A stretch of 64,000 bases of DNA from Rotaria sordida (taxonomy: Eukaryota > Rotifera > Eurotatoria > Philodinida > Philodinidae), in contig CAJNOL010000603.1 in the NCBI GenBank assembly GCA_905250125.1, forward strand, positions 54,962 to 118,961, given 5' to 3'. Positions within the stretch are counted from its first letter, which is position 1. Each line of letters begins with the position of its first letter. The notes under the pieces were generated by a model that worked only from the letters and a program-made list of their open reading frames with translations, had not been told where the DNA came from and searched no databases. A program made the translations under genes and the position numbers. Shown here one piece after another: positions 11,980 through 25,000 of this stretch.

Positions 11980-14949
11980 ATAATCAATTGGTGATTAAAG
12001 ACCAATTAAAGAACCATGAAATACATAATTTTAGTAGTATTTTGTCTTGTCTGTATTTATTCTCCAATTGAATCCATCGTGATTGAATGGACTATTAGAA
12101 TAATCACCAAAAATGCATTACTTTATTGATAGCTTTTGGGTTTCAAAATTTGATCGAAATTTTATGAAACTAGTATGAACATGTTAGTCTCAACATGGTC
12201 TTTCTATTAATATATGATTTAATAGCGTTGATCAAGAAAAGTACCAATGAGTCGATTTGACCTTTTTTTGTGTCTCGTCTCTCTCCATCAGATTCAATTT
12301 CAAAAAATAAAACCTAACGAATTTTTTTTTTAATCAATTAAATTTAATTGGATTGTTCTTTTCTTTTCTTCTTCAATCAATCGTTCTTGATAAAAACATT
12401 TGACATTTGATAAAAATCTTCGATCATTTGAATTTCAAAAGTAAAACAACAAGAACAAAAAAAAAAAAGACCATTCTCACATCATCACCATCTTTTAGTG
12501 ACATAATTCGATAAAAAGGCCATATATATATATATTCATCTGATCTTTTCACTTTGACAATGATTAGAAGAAAATAAGTATATGAAGACACTATGTCAAT
12601 TTGATGATAATTAAGCCCAACACACATATGTATACTTATATGTGTGATCATTATGGGAGTGAATGGAGAGGTCACACATTTACATACACACACACACACC
12701 GTCATTGAAAAGACTTTTCGTCGTTAATTCTGTTAGCAAATCGATAAGCAAGAGAAAGTGAATATTCGATTAGAATAGTGAATTTAATCTTCTTGTTTCG
12801 CTATATTATTAACTAAGATATAAAATCACACATCATGTCAGGAAATTGTCGGTGACAGTAGACGAGTAACGAAATATGGTTAATCATTAAATGAACCAAT
12901 AGAGTACTTCATGCTTGCTTTTTTTTCATTTAATTAAAAAATCTGTCGAGAATACGATTCGTTCTTTTATTTTATTTTTTTTTTTCTTCGCCAAGGTCAA
13001 AATCTGCAAATATGATCGTTTGATTTTGATTTTTTTGTTCAATGTATAGACTGTACATTGCATGTTGTTGATGAATTTCTTTTGTTTTTTCATGTCATGA
13101 TTAACGCTATAGATAGCATAATCAGGTGAGAAAAGCTTTAGATTGATTTAAGAAAAAGAAAAGATGTGAACTAAGTTAATGATGACGGTAATTGTCGAAG
13201 ACAAGATTCTTTTTAGTCTTTATTGTTTCATCATCATGTCATTTAATTTTTCTCTTTTTTTTTTTTTTTTTTTTGAAGTGAGTTTAGTTCGAAAAAAAAG
13301 ACTTGTTCAAGCTAATTGACTTTTCACAGCAGGCAATAGAGAAGAAGAAAAAAAAGAGTAAGTTGCTCGATTCTGTCGTTACAGAAACCGCTAATTAAAA
13401 TAGAACAGACAGAATGTGTCACATCAAAAAAAAAAAAGTCATCCACTCAATCTTAAATGTATGATGGCAGATGTAACGGTGTTTAGGAATATTAGCCTAC
13501 TTGTATTTCTATTGAAAAAGAAATCTAATTTGATAAAAAAGAGAGACTAATTTGATCAACATTAGATACAGACAATCAAATCGTGATGATGCATTATCTA
13601 TCTATTTTACTTAAGTGACCATCATGGGAATCTTTTTATGAGCCAATGATATTATTATGTCCAACGAGATATTTAAATTTATTTTGTTTTATCTCTAGAG
13701 TAATCTGATTGTATAACGAAAAAAAAAAAAAAATCTTCTTTGTATCATCGAAACTTTTGATTACAATTATATTAGAAAAGTCCTTAAGAAATATTTTATT
13801 TAATTGATAAAAGTCAATGGCAATATCGGTTCAAGTTTAGTAAAAAAAAAAAAAAAAAAAAAAATTATTTCCCTTTGATAATCAAAATTTCAAAAAAAAC
13901 ATGAAAATTCGTGACAATCTGACCGGAAATTTGAGTACATAGACAGATCGAAACAAAACTTCAACTTTCATTATAAGTAAACTATTAATGACAAGATCAT
14001 ATTATTCAACTTATGATTATGAATAGTCTCTTATTCGATAAAATAGTTTTTATTATTATTTCTATTACTTTTATAATTCTGTCAGGTACAAAGTTTTAGT
14101 ATAGTCTGACTTCTTCTACAAAGCAATGACACGAAGAAACAAAAATAACTTAAAGTCATTTGTTTATAGCCATGAATAAAAAATGTCACGCTAGTCATTT
14201 ATGTATTAGAATAAATTCAAACATATTCATTATTTCTCTAATTAAAATTTGTTTAATAATGTTATTTAATATGAATGTTTCGATAAAGGTATCTAAACAA
14301 ACATGACAGAATATATATTATAACTTAATTTTTATTTCTCATATAAAACAATTATATAAGCATAACAAAATATAATTAATAAAAAAAAAAGTAAAAATTT
14401 GTTGTTGTTGTTTTTTTGTAATCCATTTCAAAATACTTACTATTTTCTAATTGATATAGGGAGAAAAAAAAAGATGATGAATTAATTTCTTTTATTTCTA
14501 TATTTTCTCATTCATTTAATCTTCTTTAAAATAATTACATAGTGTTGATGAATCTAGAAAAATTCATTTATTCTTTAATACATCGATCTAATTTTTTGAC
14601 AAATTAACCCGCCTTATTCATTGGTCATATTAGCCCATAATTACATCCACCTTTACTATTCGTCCTATCGTTGCTTTTTTGACGAATAGAAAAAAAAAAA
14701 CGAGAGAGAGAGAGAGAAAAAGAGTGACGTTGTTGATTAATGTTTTGCTTCTTTTCTTTCTGCTCATTTCACGTCCTCTTTTTATTCTTCGTCATCATAC
14801 AACTAACCTATTCAGCACGGTCATTATTAGATTATTCATTAAATAAATTAAAAAAACAACGAACTAGTAAGAGAATAAAACGACAAAAAAAAAAAGAATC
14901 CATCATTATTATTACAACTATATTCATATTAAGACAGAAAATATCTAGA
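11980..14949. other. Upstream region of Rx
   Basis: About 3 kb of AT-rich sequence with long A and T runs and a (CA)n tract near 12680-12700. A GA-rich tract (about 14700-14715) lies shortly before the gene. Regulatory elements of Rx would be expected here, but I cannot point to specific sites. No coding sequence is supported. Confidence 0.4.
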
Positions 14950-16185
14950 ATGAAAAGTGGTACAAATAAAACAACAACAGCAACAAATTCTATGCCTTTA
15001 GTAGCAACAACAAGTGATGATTTATCTGATCCTAATAATCTTAAAGCAATTCATTCAATTGAAGCTATATTAGGTATTAAAAATGGTGATAATCATCATC
15101 ATCATCATCAACAACAACATCCGTTTTCTTCTCATTTTTTACCATCATCATTAGAATTTCATCAACATAATAAAAAACGTCATTCAAATGAACATTATCC
15201 TGATAGTAAGTATACAAAAAAAAAAACTTCTTAATTATTTTATTTTTTTAAATTTAGTAGTTAAATCTGCTCGTCGTGTTAGTAACGAAACTGATGTATT
15301 AAGTAATAGTAAAAGTAATGGTAATTCAGAAGATGATCTTGAAGATTTAGATGATGAAATTGATAGTAATGATCATTGTTTAACAAATAATCAACATAAT
15401 TCAAAAAAAAAACATCGTCGTAATCGTACAACATTTACAACATTTCAATTACATGAACTTGAACGAGCTTTTGAAAAATCTCGTAAATTATTCTTTTCTT
15501 TCAACTTGACTTATCTCTGATTATCTCGTTTTTTTATTTTTAGATTATCCCGATGTATACAATCGAGAAGAATTAGCAGGCAAAATTAGTTTACCTGAAG
15601 TGCGAGTACAAGTATGGTAAGAAATAATATAATCCATTCGAGTTTAATAAGAATATAGAAAAATTATTAAATTGAAATGACTATAGATAAATATAATTTA
15701 ATATTAGGTTTCAAAATCGTCGTGCTAAATGGCGTCGACAAGAAAAAGCTGAAGCAAATACATTAAAAATTAATCCAGATTTTCCAATGTCAAGTTTTCC
15801 AATGACATCTAGAAATATAGGAAATGCATCATCATCATCTCCATCATGTTCATCAACATTATCAATGGATCCATGGCTTGTTACACCATTTACAACATCA
15901 AATTCATCATTTTGTACAAATACAAATAATACAAATAATTCTAATGGTATATCATTTTTTCCAACAAATTGTAATGTATCAACACTTTATCCAACATCAT
16001 CACTTCATCATCCATATGGTTCATATTCTTCTTCGGATACAAATGAAATTTTAAATGAAACAAATAATAATAATAATGCTGATTCTATTACTCATTTACG
16101 TATTAAAGCCAAAGAATATATGAGTGCCATTATTGGAACAACAAATCATACAAAAAATCATCTTGTATGGCCTCAAGGTGTATAA
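14950..16185 (+). CDS. Rx: Retinal homeobox protein Rx (paired-like homeodomain)
   Basis: Four exons (14950-15205, 15258-15482, 15544-15616, 15708-16185) encode 343 residues. Rx is a nuclear transcription factor that specifies eye field, anterior neural or photoreceptor fates. Three diagnostic parts are present in order. The octapeptide HSIEAILGI is at about residues 35-43. A paired-class homeodomain spans about 138-197 ([20 protein letters not shown], then [13 protein letters not shown], then [17 protein letters not shown]). An OAR motif ([14 protein letters not shown]) is at about 313-326 near the C terminus. Introns fall inside the homeodomain, including one that splits the Trp codon of VQVW. 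An acidic stretch ([12 protein letters not shown]) precedes the homeodomain. I chose the Met at 14950; an in-frame Met at 14740 would add 70 residues that look like untranslated sequence. Confidence 0.95.
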
Positions 16186-17855
16186 GACCAAAAAAAAAAA
16201 ATTTCTTTTTTTTTTTGAAACTATGTACGCAGAGAGAGAATTTTGCTATTGTGCTGCTATGATTTGTTTTTCTTTTCATTTATATAAATATAATTCAATG
16301 AATTAGCTAAATATTTCAATATGTATATATTGTTTTATTTCTTTTATCATTTACTTAGTTAAAAAAGAAGGTAAGTCGTCTATGTAGAAGTATAATTGCT
16401 GACAGACGTCATCATCATTGCTTCATTTTTTTCTTTTTTCTCGTCTCTACTAATTCATCGTGAATATAATGACGATCAATTTTGTATATAGGCAAGCAGT
16501 TAGATGCACGCGACGAGATTAATAGGAAAGGTAAGAGACCGACTGCATATGCAAAAAAAAAACTCAAATATTATTACTTCAATTAACGACACGCTATGTT
16601 AATTGTTTAGGTAAAGATTCACCTTTTCTTTTTTTACTCGTTTCCTATATATAATATGATCAATTTTCTGCTCGAATGGACTTTTCTATGTGTATGCGTG
16701 TGTTGATTACTTCATCATCATCACACCATACAATAATAATAATAATTGATTTCGACTAATACACAATTGATTTTCTTATCAAAAGAAATATTTTAAGACA
16801 CACATTACCTTTTTTTTTTGCTTTGTCATACAATAATGATAGAGCTAAAGGCAATATAAAGAATTCTCAAGAGATATTATCTAAACTAATTGTGTCATTT
16901 GAATAGGAGAGAAATTGACCTTATCAATTTAAATATAAAATGAATCTTAATAATATTCAATTGTAATCATATATATTTATACAAAATGATGACATTGACT
17001 GATATATATACCTGATTAATTGTAATGATAATTTGTACATTTAAGTTTTTTTTGTGTGAAAAATATTGAAATCGATGATACAGTTATTGACAAGATAAAA
17101 TCATTGTACTATTAATTAATGAAATTTCAAGGAAAATAAATATGAAAACGAATCATTAACGATATTTTAATCTTGAAAAAGAAATTTCGAGTGGATTTAT
17201 TTATATCATGTATTGTGTAGAATGAAATACAATGGTTGCTAAAAGTTCTGCTACCAACATCAAAACTACAATGAGCATGATTTATTTTCTGTCAAAAATG
17301 AATTTTTTTAAATAGAAATATTATCTTATTGTACTCAAAAATAAAATTGATGAAAAATCCCTGAACGAGGTCCTTATCATAAACTCTCGTGAAAAAATTG
17401 ACAGATAGTACATCAAGCGATGGAGTGTTTCTTTCGAAATGCTTCAAAGAAATCATGAAAAACCTTTGGAAAGCAAGATTTTTAAGAAAACTGGTATCTC
17501 AGTTCAGAAGCATTTACGTATCTTGATGTTAATTGAGTGTATGTCACAGATATAGAAGAACATTCTCTAGACGCTTTATCAATATCAGATTAGTAGAAAA
17601 AAAGGAACGGTCAACTTAAACTGAAGACGGCTTTTTGGGGAAACGAATAATTATTCTTTCAGAACGAAAACTTTTCTTATAAATCGATAGAGTAGAAGTC
17701 CTAGTTTTAAATTATATATATATATGATTGATTGTCCAGCAACTAAGAAAAAATTCTTTTTTTATCAAAAAACTGGTCGTTAATCAAAGTATATAAATTA
17801 CTATTCAAATCGCAAAAAAAAGGTCACTTTCATTTTTTTCGGCTAGTGTCCACGT
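16186..17855. other. Intergenic sequence downstream of Rx
   Basis: AT-rich sequence after the Rx stop codon, beginning with A and T runs. No gene or strong repeat is supported, apart from short microsatellites such as (AAT)n near 16725-16745 and (AT)n near 17715. Confidence 0.4.
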
Positions 17856-18312
17856 TGTTGTTCACTGTGAAAAGTACCTAAACTTTAATCGTTTAGTTTT
17901 ATGATTTGACCACAAATAGAGCCTTTTGAAATCTGATCGCAAAGACTTGATCAATCTTCATGCGGAGATGCAGACAAGGATATCTCAACATCGAATGATG
18001 TTAGAACGGCTCAGCACTGTCTCTATCACTAATACAAATTCCATATCAAATAATTTTAGTTTACCTAACTTATGAAGTATTCTTTGTGTAATCTGCACAT
18101 GATGATCGATATCTTTGGTTAATTTTAACCATTTACCTTGAAATTTTCCCTAGTCTGTACCCTGCTCTACAGAACAACCCAGTGCTTTCCGCATAAATCC
18201 TTGTCCGATTGCTGCTTGCGATCAGAGATTATCGAGCCCTATTTGTAGTCAAAATATCAGACAAAAAGGATTGAAGTTTCTGCACTTTTTACTGGATAGC
18301 GGGGCTCTTTAC
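17856..18312. mobile_element. Foldback (MITE-like) element
   Basis: The segment TGACCACAAATAGAGCC near 17906 pairs with GGCTCG-type sequence reading CCCTATTTGTAGTCA near 18236. Matching extends through TCTGATCGCAAAG against its partner near 18215, and outward to AAACTT-type sequence at both ends. The loop centre is near 18085. There is no coding content. Confidence 0.6.
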
Positions 18313-18504
18313 GATTGTTGTATAATAAATCTTATTCTGTTCGCAATTTTGATCTATGGTACGATTATAAAAACTCAATGAATATATAATGTGTCATTAT
18401 AGTTATTGGCGAACATAATTCTTGCACTTAGACTTCAAAAAAGAGTTAATCGCTTTTCAATTTGGATTATGTAGAAGACTCTAATGGGGCTATAAATATC
18501 CTAA

Positions 18505-18960
18505 AAAGAGTTTGCGCTCTTAGCTTATTGCTAGAAAGATACTGTATTTTTACGATAATGCCGTGTTTTCACATAAGAAAAATCGATTTTCAAATTTCAA
18601 CTTGATACTGTACACAAAGATAAATTTTAACAAGAACAATTTATTATAAAAGCTTCAGGAGTTTCAATTCACTCGTATCTTGAAATAAAAACATCAAATT
18701 TGTCGGTATATATCAGCAAGGTCAAGGACATACTTTTACTATAACTGTAGGTTAAGATACGAACAACAAAAAAAAAGCCTAAAACCTTCACAACAAATTA
18801 TTCTCATTAAGGTTTGTATCAATGCAAAATTTCAATTGGTTTTTCAAAAATGATTTTTCTAGAGGTGAAAATACAGAACTGACCTAAAGATACCAGAAAA
18901 ATGCAATATCCCCCGTACCAATAAGCTAAGAGCTTAAAGTCTTTTCAAAATGTTTAAGAT
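18505..18960. mobile_element. Foldback (MITE-like) element
   Basis: The left end has CTCTTAGCTTATTG near 18517 and the right end has CAATAAGCTAAGAGC near 18921, an almost exact inverted pair. The inner parts match more weakly around a centre near 18730. There is no coding content. Confidence 0.65.
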
Positions 18961-19509
18961 AAACACAAGTGTGAAAATGTATCAACGAAAGAATGATCAA
19001 TCTTGAAATCTTTCAAGTTCGTTCGTCAGAATTCTATTTTCGATTCAAAAGTTATTATGAATTATTTGATTTCTCATTCAAAATATCTATCTTTTAAAGT
19101 TTTCACGAAGAGTTCATAAATTGCTTATTTTACTATCTAATGTTTTATTCAAAACATTTAGAACATACTTCGAAACATCATACTCTTTAGAAAATTTGTA
19201 CGAAAAATAAATTAACACATTTTTTTTTGTCTAAAACTTTTAAGAACCATATAAAGTTCTGTTTGACTTTGTTTTAATTTTAGTAATTGAAAAAAAAACT
19301 TCATCTTTCAAATCCGAACTACATTAAACTTATGTTCCATATGATAATAACATGAATGTTTTTTTCGATTTTTATTTTTCAAAAATAAAATGAATTGAAT
19401 CAAATATCAATTATCAATCTATTCATATATCACAATATCCATCGATATAAAGAACAAATAGAATTTAATAACAAACTTCAGTTGAAATACTTTACTGGTA
19501 TTATATATA

Positions 19510-20813
19510 TGAGTGAATTGCAACTTTATTGTACCGTTTTGAGGAAAAAAACGGATGAAAAAAAATTTTCGATTTCGAACTCGATCAGTGCTGTTTTTGG
19601 TTGTACTATATAAGAGGAGAAAAAGTATAAATTTTCCCGACTACCACATTTAGTATAGCTCTGATATACGAGAAACATTGAAAAATGCTTTGAATTACTG
19701 TACTGCTGTTGGGTCGAAAAATGGCTTAAATGTTAGAGTTTCGCAGAATGCGTTGAAAATTCTTCAGTTTATATACAGAAACTACTTAGCTCATATCACT
19801 CGAACATCATTCAGAGTCCAATTCAATGAAGCGCAATCACACAACTCTCCTAGTGCACTATTCTTTATATACAATCACTGAGTTAATATGTATGAATCCT
19901 AAGAAATAAATTATAGTGTACTAGCATACGTTATGATAGCTACTTAAATAGAAAATCAAGTGACATGTTATGTATGTCCTTCAGTCTTAGTTATGTGCTA
20001 ATGATATACATAAAAATCTAAACTAATTGTCTCCCAAGAATCTCGTGTGACGGTTCAGCAAAAAATCTCGTGTGACATTTTTACACTATTTGTCTGCTCT
20101 TTGATATGAAAGATATGTTTTCTAATAGCGATATTTTCAACAATGGTTGACTACGACTAGTAGATAAAATAATAAAAATTTCAGCTCAATCTGCCTTAAT
20201 TTACAGGAGTTTGTAGGATAAACAAAATATAAAATCTCGTGTGACATTTAGTGTAACAACTAGATTTTCAGATTCTATTCGATATTCCTTTCTTAACAAG
20301 AATAAGTGAAACGTTTGCATTGTCTTTGGCGGTTTTGTTCCCCATTGATAACCTTTAATTTAAAACGTGCCCGAGAAATTTTGAATGCGTTGTTATATAG
20401 TAAAGTCATTTTTAAATCTCGTGTGACACATATTGACTACTAGCAGAACATCTGATATTTCGGAAAAAAAATAAGTATAAACTTTGATGAAAGAACGAGC
20501 CAGTCTTATATTCGTCACGTACATACTGCCTACTATAAGTGTCAACAAGTGTGAAAATTCAAATGATAGGAAATGAGTCAATCATAGATCATTTTGTGTG
20601 AATAGGTGACAGTAAAAGTCAGTCATTTTAAACTTGTGTATTAAATATCTCAGGATAGGCTAATGATAAATTCGTGATTTTTTTGTGTGGTAGTGAGCAT
20701 CAACTACAGAAGCATACTCTGAAATTTTCATAAAGATTAGTCAATAGGAACCGGAGTTATTAAAGTTTTACATATGGAACTACAAACGGTACAATAAAGT
20801 TGCAATTCACTCA
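19510..20813. mobile_element. TA-flanked terminal-inverted-repeat element with internal 13-mer repeats
   Basis: The ends are near-identical inverted repeats of about 30 bases: TGAGTGAATTGCAACTTTAT at 19510 and its complement ending at 20813. Both are flanked directly by TATA, consistent with a TA target duplication of the Tc1/mariner type. Inside, the 13-mer AATCTCGTGTGAC occurs four times (about 20039, 20064, 20233 and 20415). Short open frames (19678-19881 on plus, 20393-20581 on minus) show no recognisable transposase, so it appears non-autonomous. Confidence 0.75.
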
Positions 20814-22064
20814 TATACATTTAATGCTAAATCGCATGTTATCTTTCTAATTTGTTTTATGACTAGTTCACTGATTCAAACAATTATGATTTTGAATTTT
20901 TTAAGTATTTTTTAAATTAATTTACTATTATTTAAGAAAACATATTAATTCTGTTATTCCCTTCAGTCATTAATTATCGATAATGTTCTTAAGAAGTCTT
21001 AACAATTCTGATTATCAAATTTATTATTGAACAATACGCTAATTAGGTTTCACCATTTTGGATTGTCAAATTGCTGGAACTAAATTTTTCAACGAATTAT
21101 GAATTTCGTGTTGGTTTATCTGAGTAGCTTATTAACAGTTTGTCATACATTGATGATATGATCTTATACTCAAATTTTAAAAATGAAAGAAGAGTTAACT
21201 TAATAATATTATAAAATTTTTTTTAAAATTGTATTCACTAGATCGTTTTAAATAAATCACGAAACGTGGATAATATTTGTAAGCCAATTTGTATTTATAA
21301 TAAAAATCATTTAGATATTTTTTGGCAAATAGAAAAATTTTGTTCCATTATAAAATATCATTCGATTTTTTTCTTTTATTTTAAACTTCTATTAAATCTT
21401 GTTGTTATAAAAGCTAGTGATAATTGATTGTAAAATTTAATTTTGTATTTAATTCTATTGATTTTCATATATCTATTTATTTAAATAATTAATTATGAAA
21501 TGAATATCTTTAAAATGAAAAGATAATAATAAATTTTAATTATCTCATAAATCTATAGTCTATTATACAAATAGTAAAATGATATATAACTGTTCAACAG
21601 CGACCCCTTTCGTTCAGTCACCGTCACTATCTTTCACTTATGCATGTACTTTTTTTTGTCTTTTCTTTGTTTTCTTATTTCTATTCGACGAAATAAAACC
21701 CATGATTATTTTTTTTTTCTTGATCATTTCAAGTAAACTGTGGAATCTTCATATATTTCTTTATTTTAAATATAGTAAATAAAATAAGTGACAAGGAAAA
21801 TAAAAAGACCTAAGATAAAGAAAAAAAAAAAAAACAAAAGCCTAATTATTATTTTTTTTTTGAGATAAATTCTATTAAAAATTTTAGTTTTTTTTTTTTT
21901 GTTTTAATTATTTATTTGTTTATAATAAATATAATTTCTTTATTGATTTGTTTATTTTCTATATTTATCTTAATTTAAGATATCTCTTACGACTAATCGA
22001 TTATAAATTGCATATTTTATTTTGTTTTTTGTTTGTTTTTAAAAATCAAAAAAAAAAAGAAAAA
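20814..22064. other. Upstream region of GIGYF
   Basis: AT-rich non-coding sequence with T-rich runs near 21700-22060. It presumably holds the GIGYF promoter and 5' untranslated region. No specific site can be supported. Confidence 0.4.
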
Positions 22065-25000
22065 ATGACTTCATCTACTGTCGCTCAACATGCTACACAA
22101 CCATTAAATTTTGGACCTGAATGGTTTGTGAAACAAAAAAAAAATAAAATATCTATTTAGAAAAAAAAATTTTTTTTTTTTACATAAATAGGCTGCGAGC
22201 ATTATCAACACCGGATTCAGCAACACCAATTCCATCATCAGCTGGTAGTGGTAGTGGAAATGTATTTAAATTTTCAACAACAAAATATCGTTATTCAAAA
22301 GATGAAATTTTAGCATTACGTGTTAATGTTTCTGAACGTTTAAATGAAACTATAAAAAATGAAATTATGGAAAATTTAAAAGATGTTGAAAGTGTTTTTC
22401 GACCAAATATAATGGAACCATTATCATTAACTGCACCAACTTCAGAAGAAACTGTAAATTTTTCAAAGAAGAAAAAAAAAATAATAATAAATTAAAAATA
22501 TTTTATAATTTAGGCTAAAATGAATGCATTATCAAGTTATATATCAGGTCGAACACCAGGTGGTGCTGGTCGAAATTCTCAACAATCACAACAAGATTCA
22601 CGAAATACTCGTCCAACTGGTTCAATATCAAATGGACGAGGTGGTTCAAGAGGTCGAGGTGGACGTGATCATACATATGGATCAAATCGTACTAATAATA
22701 ATTCTGATGATAACATTGAAAATGGAAATACTGCTGATGAAACATCATCATCATCATGGTCTCGTAGTAATTATCATTCACGTGGTGGATCATTTGGAAA
22801 TCGAGTACGATCTTACGATGATCGGTATGTTAACAAGAAGTTTTTCATGATTAGAGTATTCCGGACTCGGATCTAACAATTTTATATTAATGAGTTCAGG
22901 TCAGATCCGAAAGTTTTAAACTCCAGGACACGATTACTCTAGCCTTATCGATAGGAAATATAAAGAAAAAAAGTTGTAAAAATTTTTCACTAGTTTAATT
23001 TTCTTCTTATAAGAAATTTTTAATTGTTTTTAAATTTATCTAGTGAACAATCCCAAACATTTCGTCGTGGTACTTCACGTCAAACATCAGATGGTTGGCG
23101 TCGATCACGAGGTGATGATGTTGATGATAATAATAATCAACAAAATGAAGATTCATCAACACCAATCAATAGTTCAACATCATGGACATCACGAGGTGGA
23201 CAAACAAGACGTGGTGGTGGTGGATCAATGGAACAACGTACAAAATCCAATGAGAAATGGAATTCTAATGATGATCGATCTGGTATTAAAATATAGATTT
23301 AGTTTTTTTTTTCTTTTAAAATTTTTTCTTTTATTAAGGTCCATCAAATAATTATGAATCACGTAGTGGTGGATGGCGAACAAATTCATCTATATCTGAT
23401 CGTGATCTTAATTCACGTCGTCCACAATCAAAACGAGATCGTAAGATTTTTTTTTATTGATAATTATCATTCAGAGTCATTAGTTACTACTTTCATTGAT
23501 TTAGGTATGCCGGAATGGATGGATGATAATAATGATGATGATGATAATCATTTAAGTAATGCAACATTTGAACAAGATGGAACATTTACTAGATCATCAA
23601 CAGTTCGACAAAATAATAGTAATGAACAATCACAATCAGCATCTGATGAATCATTAGTTGTAAATATAATTTTTTGATTTTAATTCAAAAAAATAAAAAA
23701 AAAAATTTTTTTTTCTTTTCGATTTAAAGGATTCATTACGACAAAAAGAAGAAATTCCATCTGAAAAATCAAATATTATTAATGTTCCAACTGTATCTGA
23801 ACCTATTAGTAAATTATTTTTTTTGTTCTTTCATTGAAATTTTCTAATCTTTACAAATTCTAGTATCTCAACCAACACCTCCTGTACAACAATATCTTCC
23901 ATCATGGGATGATGATTTTGATCAAAGTGATGTTGCAACAACTGTAGTTGAATCAACTCTTGCTGAAGTATGGAAAATAAATAAATTTTTCGTATGAAAT
24001 AAAAAAAAATTTTTTTTTTTTGTTCAAGGATCATGATTATTCACCACCAATATCAACTTATCCAACATCACGTCTTATTTCTCTAGAACCAACATCATCA
24101 CATACTATACCTAATATTCCACAACAACAACGAACACAAGTTATTATTGATGATAAACAATGGTTTTATAAAGATCCACAAAATACAATACAAGGTCCTT
24201 TTTCATCTGCTGATATGGAACGTTGGTTTGCAGCTGGTTATTTTACTATTCTTTTACCTGTTAAACGTTTGGGTGAAACACAATTTTCAACTATACAACA
24301 ATTAACAAAAGAATTAGGTCGTTTACCATTTCGTACTGATGTTTCATCACATCCATCGACACCTGTACAAAAACAACAACAACAACAACAATCGATTGTA
24401 TCGGAATCACAAAAATTTAATCCACTAGCATATACAACAGTAAATAATACTTTTATTGATGATTATTCAATGCAACAACCACAATCAAGACAAAATATAC
24501 AACATCCATTATTGTTCAATAGGTATTTTTATTTGATTAAGTTTTATTATCGATAAATAAGCTTCATTATTTCTGTAAAGATTTTATTTTACAAAAAAAA
24601 AAAAGAAGTTGCTATTGACATGAGCTAATGCTTGTCATGATATTTAATTAAGACAAAAAAAAGAAAAAAAAAACAAAATCCTTCAATCTGATATATTAAT
24701 CATTATAGTTTACTTTAAATATATTTCAAGAAGATTAATAAAAATTATTATGCACTAAGTTTACATTGACATAATAGAAGATCTAGGGTATTCTATTGTG
24801 TAGGGAGCTTAGTGAACATGACAGTTCAATTTGTAGTTTTTGTTTTTTCATATTTCAACTCTATTGTATATATTATTTGAAGTTAATTGGTTTATTATTC
24901 AATACTTCATGAGAAATGTTTTTTTCCCGATAGACAAAACAAGATCGAGCTTTATTATCTTAAGAAAAAAGAAATATTATTGAAAAAGTATTAATTTGAA

